Shown here: positions 1 through 5,320 of the stretch, in pieces
Layout of the letters: each line of letters starts with the position of its first letter
Numbering within the stretch: the stretch's first letter is position 1
Assembly (NCBI GenBank): GCA_903927855.1
Contig: CAIYOL010000044.1
Location: 1 to 5,320, forward strand
Reading direction: 5' to 3'
Source of the DNA: an uncultured Planctomycetota bacterium
GTDB taxonomy: Bacteria > Planctomycetota > Phycisphaerae > Sedimentisphaerales > Anaerobacaceae
DNA length: 5,320 nt
The notes under the pieces: generated by a model
What the model saw: only the letters and a program-made list of their open reading frames with translations
The model's database searches: none
Told to the model about the DNA's origin: nothing
Position numbers and translations under genes: made by a program

Positions 1-1138
1 AGGCAGCGTCACGAACGCTTACTACATCGGCGGACTCGTCGGACGGAATAAAGGAGGCATCGATAAATGCTATTCGGCAGGCCTTGTTACTGTTGTTGTA
101 GGTTCAAGTGATTTCGACGGACTGGCGGGAGAAAACGATGGCGATATTAACGATTGCTATTTTCTCATCACCAGCGGGCCGAACGATATATCTGGCGCAG
201 CACGGCTGACGGATAAGCAGATGAAACAGCAAAAAAGCTTCGTCGGCTTTGACTTCGTTGCCGGAGACGCAGACGGTACTGATGATATATGGTGGATAAA
301 CAAAGGCGTCAGCTACCCCAAACTCACCTGGCAGGTCGACGTTACCAAATGCACCGTTACTGCAGGCAGTAAACCCAGCACCGATAAGATTTCCCTTTCA
401 GGGAATATGGGTGCCTCAGACGATGACTTCAGCGACCCCAATAGTCCCATCGTCAAGGTTACCGTTGACTCGAAATATTTAGTCAATCCCTGTGTTCACA
501 CCTTCCCTGTCGACGCCAATACCTTCAAAAAGGGCAAATACAATTATTCGAAGACCATAGGCGGCGTAAAAAAATCTTTCACTTATGATACTAAGACCCA
601 TAAATTCTCATTTTCAGCAGGCAACATTGACCTCTCAGGTTTCGATTGTCCGGCGACTTTGTTAATTGAAGTCGGTGATTACTTTGGCCCTGTGCAGATG
701 AATGAAACGCTCGTCAACGGAAAGATGCCGGTACCAATCCAATTGATGACAGAAGTCAGGAACGTCCTCAGGGTCGACAAATGCACGGTTAAGCAAAATA
801 ATAAAAAAGCCAACAGCGACCAGTTATCGGTTAGCGGTGCCTTCGCAGTTGAAGACCCAAATGTAAGTATGGCTGATAGAATCAGCGCTGGTCTCCTTAT
901 TACTTTGGACACACAGACCTTTACCATCCCTGCGGGCCTCAAAGCAGGCACGGGCAAATTCTCCTGCACAAAAGCCAACGTGACGGAAGGCGGTATTGCC
1001 GCTGCCACGTTCGACTTCAATAAGTGTTCTTTCACACTGATAATTAAGAACACAAATATTCCCACTGGTCTTGGAGATGTTGATTTCGGCGTATCATTCG
1101 CCGGCTTCAACGAGTCTGACGAGGTCGCGCTTCCATAA
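1..1138 (+). CDS. GLUG-repeat protein with duplicated C-terminal beta domain (5' end missing)
   Basis: The reading frame is open from base 2 and ends at TAA 1136-1138, leaving 378 residues of a longer protein. An internal ATG at 221 is not the start, because the frame upstream of it is open and codes for recognisable GLUG units. Residues 1-66 hold the last two units (YIGGLVG followed by a KCYSAG segment, then a degenerate FDGLAGEN followed by NDCYF). Residues 67-115 are the linker that commonly closes GLUG proteins (LTDKQMKQQ, FVGFDF, IWWI, YPKLTW). Two copies of a ~120-residue beta-rich domain follow, starting near residues 112 and 256 and each opening with KCTV and a [ST]D-x-[IL]S[LV]SG strand. 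No catalytic motif, membrane helix, LPXTG, PEP-CTERM or dockerin is visible at the C-terminus, which ends EVALP. GLUG proteins are usually exported and many are thought to act in adhesion, but the function here is unknown. The 3' neighbour begins 263 bp downstream on the same strand. Confidence 0.9.
   Translation, partial: GSVTNAYYIGGLVGRNKGGIDKCYSAGLVTVVVGSSDFDGLAGENDGDINDCYFLITSGPNDISGAARLTDKQMKQQKSFVGFDFVAGDADGTDDIWWINKGVSYPKLTWQVDVTKCTVTAGSKPSTDKISLSGNMGASDDDFSDPNSPIVKVTVDSKYLVNPCVHTFPVDANTFKKGKYNYSKTIGGVKKSFTYDTKTHKFSFSAGNIDLSGFDCPATLLIEVGDYFGPVQMNETLVNGKMPVPIQLMTEVRNVLRVDKCTVKQNNKKANSDQLSVSGAFAVEDPNVSMADRISAGLLITLDTQTFTIPAGLKAGTGKFSCTKANVTEGGIAAATFDFNKCSFTLIIKNTNIPTGLGDVDFGVSFAGFNESDEVALP
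335..1117 (+). repeat. Tandem duplication of a ~120-residue coding domain, period 432 bp
   Basis: Two diverged copies of one domain lie in the C-terminal part of the first gene, at about 335-691 and 767-1117. The first KCTV cysteine codon is at 350 and the second at 782, exactly 432 bp apart. Both copies share the KCTV opening, a strand of the form [ST]D-x-[IL]S[LV]SG, an acidic DPN-containing loop, a T[VL]D strand, a threonine/phenylalanine-rich hairpin with a GKY/GKF turn, a strand of the K-F/C-S-F type and a final G-D-Y/V-x-F strand. Protein similarity is moderate and DNA similarity low outside the opening, so the duplication is old. The domain family is not recognised. Confidence 0.65.
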
Positions 1139-1214
1139 CATAAAAAGTTTTTGCCTTGCGCCCAGTAGGCATCTTGTCTCGGCAAACCAACTCTGCCGCA
1201 CTCAACAAGCCGAC

Positions 1215-1249
1215 GACTATTGACTATTCACTAACGACTAATCACAACC
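1215..1249. repeat. Degenerate heptamer repeat in the intergenic gap
   Basis: Five consecutive 7-base units are visible: GACTATT, GACTATT, CACTAAC, GACTAAT, CACAACC. The first two are identical, and the others keep an xACTAxx or CAC core. The array lies between the first and second genes with no coding function in view. It could be the remnant of a short tandem repeat family scattered in intergenic DNA; a single window cannot show whether it recurs. Just after it, GGCA and TGCC (1253-1264) form a small dyad with a 4-base loop. Confidence 0.45.
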
Positions 1250-1293
1250 AGTGGCAAAATTGCCTTCCTATCCCGGATCTTTTGGATTTTTCC

Positions 1294-1321
1294 TTGCTTT
1301 TAGGTCGGACTTGTTAATAAT
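1294..1321 (+). promoter_or_regulatory. Weak candidate promoter for the propeller gene
   Basis: TTGCTT (1294-1299) matches three of six -35 consensus bases, and AATAAT (1316-1321) matches five of six -10 bases, with a 16-bp spacer. Transcription would begin near 1328, giving a leader of about 75 bases before the ATG at 1402. This is the best sigma70-like pair I found in the gap, but matches of this quality occur by chance. Read-through from the upstream gene is also possible, since no convincing terminator is visible between the two. Confidence 0.25.
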
Positions 1322-1401
1322 GATACCCGTAACTCCCATGGAGCCGTATGCCAATGGCTTAAAAATGAGGACAAATTACATTCTTTCGAGAGGAAAATAA
1401 A

Positions 1402-4254
1402 ATGAAAAAACACATCTTTACAGTAATCTTCTTAACGGCAATTCTTGCGTCAACCGCCCTGCAGGCATCTGAGGTCATCGGTTGGGGGAACAACGAGGAC
1501 GGCCAGTGTAATGTCCCTGACCCGAATGCGGATTTTGTGGCCGTCGCGGGGGGCCATGACCACAGTTTAGGCCTTAAGTCGAACGGCTCCATTGTGGCCT
1601 GGGGTGCCAACTGGAACGGCCAGTGCAATGTCCCTGCAACAAATACGGGTTTTGTGGCCGTCGCCGCGGGCTATTATCACAGTTTGGGCCTTAAGTCGGA
1701 CGGCTCCATCGTGGCTTGGGGACTCAATGGTGATGGCCAGTGCGATGTCCCCGACCCCAATACCGGTTTCCTCGCCGTCGCCGCGGGTGGTGTGCACAGT
1801 TTAGGTCTGAAGTCAGACGGCTCCATTGTGGCCTGGGGAAACAACGACGACGGCCAATGCAACGTCCCTTTGCCGAATACAGGTTTCATCGCCGTCGCCG
1901 CGGGCGAGTATCATAGTTTAGGCCTTAAAGCCGACGGCTCTATTGTGGCCTGGGGAAGAAGTTCAGAGGGTCAGTGCAATGTCCCTGACCCCAATACCGG
2001 TTTCATCGCCGTTGCCGCGGGCGAGCATCATAGTTTAGGTCTTAAGTCGGACGGCTCAATCGTGGCTTGGGGCAACGATCCCGGCCCGTGCAATGTCCCT
2101 GACCCCAACACTGGTTTCACGGCCGTCGCCGCGGGCGCATATTACAGTTTGGGCCTGAAGTCGGATGGTTCGATTGTGGTTTGGGGAGACAACGATGACG
2201 GCCAGTGCGATGTCCCTGACCCCAATACCGGTTTTACGGCCGTCGCTGCGGGCGGCAACCACATTTTAGCCGTTAAGGACACGATGCCTGTCAAGGCCTG
2301 GGGAGACAACACTTACGGCGAGTGCAATGTCCCTTTGCCGAATACCGGTTTTGTCGCCGTTGTTGCGAGCGAGCATCATAGTTTAGGCTTGAAATCGGAC
2401 GGCTCTATTGTCGGCTGGGGAGACAATATTTATGGCCAGTGTACTGTCCCTAACCCTAATACTGGTTTCCAGGCCGTTGCGACGGGAGGGTATCATAGCT
2501 TAGGCCTGAAATCGGATGGCTCCATCGTGGCCTGTGGAGACAATTCTTTTGGCCAGTGCGATGTCCCTGACCCCAATACTGGTTTTGTGGCCGTCGCCGC
2601 AGGCTACTTGCACAGCTTGGGCCTTAAGTCGGACGGCTCAATTGTGGCTTGGGGGAAAAACGACGACGGCCAATGCGATGTCCCTGACCCCAATACCGGT
2701 TTCATCGCCGTCACCGCGGGTTACTATCACAATTTAGCCGTTAAGGCGGACGGCTCAATCGTGGCTTGGGGGAGAAACAGCTCCGGCCAGTGCAATGTCC
2801 CTGACCCCAATACTGGTTTCACGGCCGTCGCCGCAGGCTACTTGCAAAGCTTGGGCCTCAAGTCGGATGGCTCAATTGTGGCCTGGGGAGACAATGGTTA
2901 CAACCAGTGCGATGTCCCTGACCCTAATACCGGCTTTGTTGCCGTCGCGGCAGGCGAATCACACAGTTTGGGCCTGAAGTCGGACGGCTCTATTGTAGCA
3001 TGGGGACATAACAACTCAGGCCAGTGCAATGTCCCTGACCCGAATGCAGGTTTTGTGGCCATCGCGGCGGGCAGCAATCACAGTTTAGGCCTCAAGGGAG
3101 ATTTAGACCCGCTGATGTTCGGCAATATCAATGGTAAAAACGTCAAGTTAACAACCGCCGACGCCAACGGTGTTACCGCTACGTTCAGTCTGACAGGCGG
3201 CGGATACGGCCAGGTCAGGGGTAGAAAAAACTTCGGGCAAATCGAGCTTTACGGTACGACGGTAAAGTCTCTTCTGACGATTGCGACAAAGGGCAAGACC
3301 GAGACAAGCGTAGGCAACATCATTTCAGATGGACCGCTGAAGGGCATCACAGCCAAAACAACCGACCTGCGGAGCAACATCACAGTTAACGGCTCGCTCG
3401 GCACACTTACTCTCGATGATGTTGCAGACGACCACACGATAACCATAGGCGCGTCTTCCGACCCCAAGGCCGGCACGCTTATGAAGTTTGACGAGGTCAG
3501 CGACCTTACGATAGATAGCAATATGCCCATAAAAACGTTGACGGCAACGAACTGGCCCAGCGGGGTTATCTACGCCACGTCGCTCGGCAGCATCACAACC
3601 ATAGGCGACAAAAAACGAGGCTTACGTGGCGATTTGAATGTCGATATCACACTGAAAGATGGTACTGCCAATACTGTTAAGGTCGCCGGCATACTCTCAG
3701 GTACGTGGGAGTGTAAATCTGTTAAAAGTATCTCCGCTGCGAACGTCGTGCATGCTTCTCTGACCTTTACTCAGGAACCGAACAACAAGATACTCGCTCT
3801 CGGCACCCTTACCGCCAAGGAATGGATTAGTAAAACTCAAATAACATCGTCTGGAAACATCGGCACGGTAACAGCGGGCGCAATCGATGATTCAAGCTGC
3901 TTTGCGGGTGTTACTGCCACAAGTGACGTGAACGCTGCAGACGGCGTTTTGGATTTGCCCGACCCGAATACAGATATAGATTATGTTAACCAGGCTGTAA
4001 TTAAGAGCATTAAGATAAACGGAATCAAAAGCGAGCCTAATAGTGTCATCAACAGCAACTTCGCAGCCGCACAGGTTCTAAGTGCTTATCTTGCTTATCC
4101 GAAGACTGACAATAGCGGCGTAGTTTTTGGCCTCGCCTCCGGCTACATCAAGACCCTCAAGATTAAAGACAATACAGGAATTCGTTCGTATAAGGACCTT
4201 AACATTCCGGATAACAATCTCCATCTTGGTGACGTTAGAATCCTTCTGCATTAG
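1402..4254 (+). CDS. Exported protein with 14 RCC1/BLIP-II-like blades plus C-terminal beta-solenoid-like module
   Basis: The protein has 950 residues and is complete. The start is set by a Shine-Dalgarno GAGAGGA (1388-1394) seven bases before ATG, and by an in-frame TGA at 1366-1368 that closes the frame upstream. Residues 1-22 form a signal peptide (MKKH, hydrophobic core, ALQA then S). Residues 25-569 are fourteen 39-residue repeats of the pattern IVAWG, GQC[ND]VPDPNTGF, [AV]AVAAG, HSLGLKSDGS. This is the RCC1-like pattern, with a unit length and motif closest to my recollection of the seven-bladed BLIP-II propeller, so two propellers are expected. Residues 570-950 are a different module of short beta rungs (phrases such as SLGTLTL, SLGSITT, IGTVTA, IKSIKI), probably a solenoid. 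They end in DNNLHLGDVRI, which I take as a complete module end. No enzyme motif is visible. A binding or scaffold role outside the cytoplasm is inferred; ligand and partner are unknown. Oddities are a blade one residue short (blade 6), a diverged joint between blades 7 and 8, and a Trp-to-Cys change in blade 10 (residue 378). Confidence 0.95.
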   Translation: MKKHIFTVIFLTAILASTALQASEVIGWGNNEDGQCNVPDPNADFVAVAGGHDHSLGLKSNGSIVAWGANWNGQCNVPATNTGFVAVAAGYYHSLGLKSDGSIVAWGLNGDGQCDVPDPNTGFLAVAAGGVHSLGLKSDGSIVAWGNNDDGQCNVPLPNTGFIAVAAGEYHSLGLKADGSIVAWGRSSEGQCNVPDPNTGFIAVAAGEHHSLGLKSDGSIVAWGNDPGPCNVPDPNTGFTAVAAGAYYSLGLKSDGSIVVWGDNDDGQCDVPDPNTGFTAVAAGGNHILAVKDTMPVKAWGDNTYGECNVPLPNTGFVAVVASEHHSLGLKSDGSIVGWGDNIYGQCTVPNPNTGFQAVATGGYHSLGLKSDGSIVACGDNSFGQCDVPDPNTGFVAVAAGYLHSLGLKSDGSIVAWGKNDDGQCDVPDPNTGFIAVTAGYYHNLAVKADGSIVAWGRNSSGQCNVPDPNTGFTAVAAGYLQSLGLKSDGSIVAWGDNGYNQCDVPDPNTGFVAVAAGESHSLGLKSDGSIVAWGHNNSGQCNVPDPNAGFVAIAAGSNHSLGLKGDLDPLMFGNINGKNVKLTTADANGVTATFSLTGGGYGQVRGRKNFGQIELYGTTVKSLLTIATKGKTETSVGNIISDGPLKGITAKTTDLRSNITVNGSLGTLTLDDVADDHTITIGASSDPKAGTLMKFDEVSDLTIDSNMPIKTLTATNWPSGVIYATSLGSITTIGDKKRGLRGDLNVDITLKDGTANTVKVAGILSGTWECKSVKSISAANVVHASLTFTQEPNNKILALGTLTAKEWISKTQITSSGNIGTVTAGAIDDSSCFAGVTATSDVNAADGVLDLPDPNTDIDYVNQAVIKSIKINGIKSEPNSVINSNFAAAQVLSAYLAYPKTDNSGVVFGLASGYIKTLKIKDNTGIRSYKDLNIPDNNLHLGDVRILLH
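1474..3108 (+). repeat. Fourteen in-frame 117-bp repeats coding for propeller blades
   Basis: Units start at 1474, 1591, 1708, 1825, 1942, 2059, 2173, 2290, 2407, 2524, 2641, 2758, 2875 and 2992. All are 117 bp except the sixth, which is 114 bp (WGNDPGPC, one residue short). DNA identity is high and patchy: the stretch coding for DVPDPNTGF is nearly the same in most units, whereas the four or so residues after WG and the two or three after AAG vary. Units 10 and 12 share an almost identical segment coding for AAGYL, differing at CAC/CAA. This pattern indicates recent expansion or gene conversion among units. The repeats also create spurious open frames on both strands. Confidence 0.93.
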
Positions 4255-4358
4255 CAGTAGGATTGAACTTGGCTGCTGATTACCCCTGATATACGTGCAG
4301 CTCACGCCCCAGAAATTTCCCATTGCGCCCAGCTGAAGCCATCGCCGCCGGAAAGTCA

Positions 4359-4388
4359 TTGACAGAGCAGGTGTAGTTTGGATATAAT
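4359..4388 (+). promoter_or_regulatory. Consensus sigma70-type promoter for the second GLUG gene
   Basis: A perfect -35 hexamer TTGACA (4359-4364) and a perfect -10 hexamer TATAAT (4383-4388) are separated by 18 bp. The expected transcription start is near 4395, giving a leader of about 38 bases before the ATG at 4434. It sits in the gap just upstream of a gene in the same direction, as a real promoter would. No operator-like dyad overlaps it. The near-ideal hexamers suggest strong constitutive transcription, provided the host's housekeeping sigma factor prefers the usual consensus. Confidence 0.75.
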
Positions 4389-4422
4389 TCATTGTTTGCC
4401 AGAAAACAAAAGGAAATAATAT

Positions 4423-4436
4423 GAGGGTGTAAAATG
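4423..4436 (+). promoter_or_regulatory. Ribosome binding site and start region of the second GLUG gene
   Basis: GAGG (4423-4426) lies seven bases before ATG 4434 and fixes that start; an in-frame TGA at 4422-4424 excludes any upstream start. A second ATG at 4421 has its own AAAAGGA (4408-4414) six bases upstream, but reads only three codons (Met-Arg-Val) before TAA at 4430-4432, one base ahead of the true ATG. It may be a minimal leader frame that delivers ribosomes to the main start, or chance. Confidence 0.6.
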
Positions 4437-5320
4437 AATACCGGTAAAATACCTGCGATAGCGATTCTTTTATTGTCTTTTTTCATCCTGCCAGGTTCCG
4501 TTCATGCCAGATACCCGCACGGTTCAGGCACCCTCGGGGACCCGTACCAAATCAGCAAACTTGCGGAGCTGCTGGAGATGGCGGCAAGGGTAAAAGACTA
4601 TGACAAATGCTTCATCCTTACGGCTGATATTGACCTTGCCTCCCATAATTTTACCACGGCCGTAATTGCACGTGATACGAACAACTTAAACTCTACAGGT
4701 TTTAATGGGACCGCCTTCACCGGCGTTTTCGACGGCAACGGCCATACAATCAGCAATCTGATCATAAACGCCGGCGGCGCCGGAAATGATTATTTAGGCC
4801 TGTTCGGGGACATTAATTCCCCCGGTGAGATAAAAAACCTCCGTCTTGAAGATGTCAATATTACTGGCGGAGATGGTTCATTCTACCTCGGTGGGCTGGT
4901 GGGACTTAACGACACCGGCAGCGCTATAAGTAATTGTTCTTCGAAAGGCGCTGTCAGCGGTGGAATTAATTCAGATTACCTCGGCGGCCTGGTGGGACTT
5001 AATGAGTCCGGCGGTGCTGTCAGCGACTGCTGTTCAACGGCAGCCGTTACCGGCGGAAACGACTCAGATTACCTCGGCGGCCTGGTGGGATTTGTTGCCG
5101 GCGGTGTCAGCAATTCCTATGCAGCAGGTAATGTCACCGGTGGAAATAATTCAACTTGCCTCGGCGGGCTCGTGGGATACAACCACTACAGCACCATCAG
5201 CAATTCCTTTGCAACGGGCAATGTCACCGGCGGAGATAGTGCACGTCAAATCGGCGGCTTCTTGGGATGGAACCACTACGGCAATATCAGCAATTGCTAT
5301 TCGAACGGCGATGTCAGCGG
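4434..5320 (+). CDS. Exported GLUG-repeat protein (3' end beyond window)
   Basis: The frame is open from ATG 4434 to the window end, giving 295 whole codons with no stop. Residues 1-25 are a signal peptide (MNTGK, long hydrophobic core, then VHA with cleavage before RYP). Residues 26-119 are the N-terminal part typical of bacterial GLUG proteins: GSGTLGDPYQIS, an AELLEMA helix, a CFILTADIDL strand, then FTGVFDGNGHTISNL. From residue 120 come at least six GLUG repeats of 29-31 residues, with cores YLGLFG, YLGGLVG, YLGGLVG, YLGGLVG, CLGGLVG and QIGGFLG, each followed by an ISN-C/S-Y/F type segment and a VTGG or VSGG turn. These are expected to stack as a beta-solenoid outside the cell. Function is unknown; adhesion or surface binding is a guess from the family. 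The gene belongs to the same family as the truncated first gene, so its missing 3' end may carry a similar linker and C-terminal domains. It has its own strong promoter 46 bp upstream. Confidence 0.93.
   Translation, partial: MNTGKIPAIAILLLSFFILPGSVHARYPHGSGTLGDPYQISKLAELLEMAARVKDYDKCFILTADIDLASHNFTTAVIARDTNNLNSTGFNGTAFTGVFDGNGHTISNLIINAGGAGNDYLGLFGDINSPGEIKNLRLEDVNITGGDGSFYLGGLVGLNDTGSAISNCSSKGAVSGGINSDYLGGLVGLNESGGAVSDCCSTAAVTGGNDSDYLGGLVGFVAGGVSNSYAAGNVTGGNNSTCLGGLVGYNHYSTISNSFATGNVTGGDSARQIGGFLGWNHYGNISNCYSNGDVS
4791..5320 (+). repeat. Coding array of GLUG repeats (about 87-93 bp each)
   Basis: Repeat cores start at 4791, 4884, 4977, 5070, 5157 and 5247, so units are 93, 93, 93, 87 and 90 bp, with the last one cut by the window end. 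The DNA coding for YLGGLVG is nearly identical in units 2 to 4 (CTCGG, then GG-TGGGA), and the VTGG segment is nearly identical in units 4 and 5. The first unit (YLGLFG) is the most diverged, as is usual for the cap of such an array. Length changes are whole codons in the loop after the core. Confidence 0.85.

Noticed and set aside
221..1138. ATG 221 as the start of the first gene
   Set aside because: The frame continues upstream to the window edge with GLUG motifs, and the ATG falls inside the conserved closing linker LTDKQMKQQ.
679..1185. 168-codon open frame on the minus strand
   Set aside because: It lies opposite the duplicated C-terminal domain of the first GLUG gene, has no recognisable domain, and the plus frame is clearly the coding one.
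1180..1198. Inverted repeat CGGCA / TGCCG with a 9-base loop after the first gene
   Set aside because: Only five base pairs and no following T run, so it is not a convincing terminator. AAAAAGTTTTT at 1142-1152 has no room for a loop.
1359..2977. Several 60-89-codon frames on both strands inside the propeller array
   Set aside because: They recur with the 117-bp period and only reflect the repeated DNA read in other frames.
3249..3530. 93-codon minus-strand frame opposite the C-terminal module
   Set aside because: No ribosome site or family resemblance; it is a shadow of the 950-residue gene.
4251..4280. TTAGCAG / CTGCTGA inverted repeat over the stop codon of the propeller gene
   Set aside because: A 15-base loop, one G-T pair and no T run; weak as a terminator.
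4323..4332. TTGCGCCCAG present in both gaps (1156-1165 and 4323-4332)
   Set aside because: A single 10-base match with no similarity around it is likely to be chance.
4078..4486. Two overlapping minus-strand frames across the second gap, one starting with a signal-like MKKDNKR and hydrophobic stretch
   Set aside because: The hydrophobic stretch is the complement of the real GLUG signal peptide at 4434, and the frames overlap the end of the propeller gene and the strong plus-strand promoter.

Overview
The window holds three forward-strand genes for secreted repeat proteins. No enzyme, RNA gene, CRISPR array or mobile-element gene is visible. Large exported proteins built from GLUG repeats and RCC1-like propeller repeats, a moderate base composition and frequent D-P-N turns suggest a planctomycete of the Phycisphaerae/Sedimentisphaerales type. 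That placement is inference from protein style; no marker gene is present.

Layout: (1) 1-1138 is the 3' part of a GLUG-repeat protein. Its last GLUG units lead through a linker into a C-terminal part made of two copies of a ~120-residue beta-rich domain that I do not recognise. (2) 1139-1401 is intergenic, with a degenerate heptamer repeat, a weak promoter candidate and a short leader reading frame. (3) 1402-4254 is a complete 950-residue exported protein: signal peptide, fourteen 39-residue RCC1/BLIP-II-like blades, then a ~380-residue beta-solenoid-like module. (4) 4255-4433 is intergenic and carries a sigma70-type promoter with perfect -35 and -10 hexamers. (5) 4434-5320 is the 5' part of a second GLUG protein, with signal peptide, N-terminal domain and at least six GLUG repeats, running off the window.

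The three genes share a direction, an export route or repeat class, and a lack of visible catalytic motifs. They look like a cluster of surface or extracellular binding/structural proteins. The gaps of 263 and 179 bp and the strong promoter before the third gene suggest separate transcription rather than a tight operon. The most notable observation is in the middle gene: 14 blades equal two seven-bladed propellers, the only badly diverged blade junction lies exactly between blades 7 and 8, and every blade carries one cysteine at the same position.
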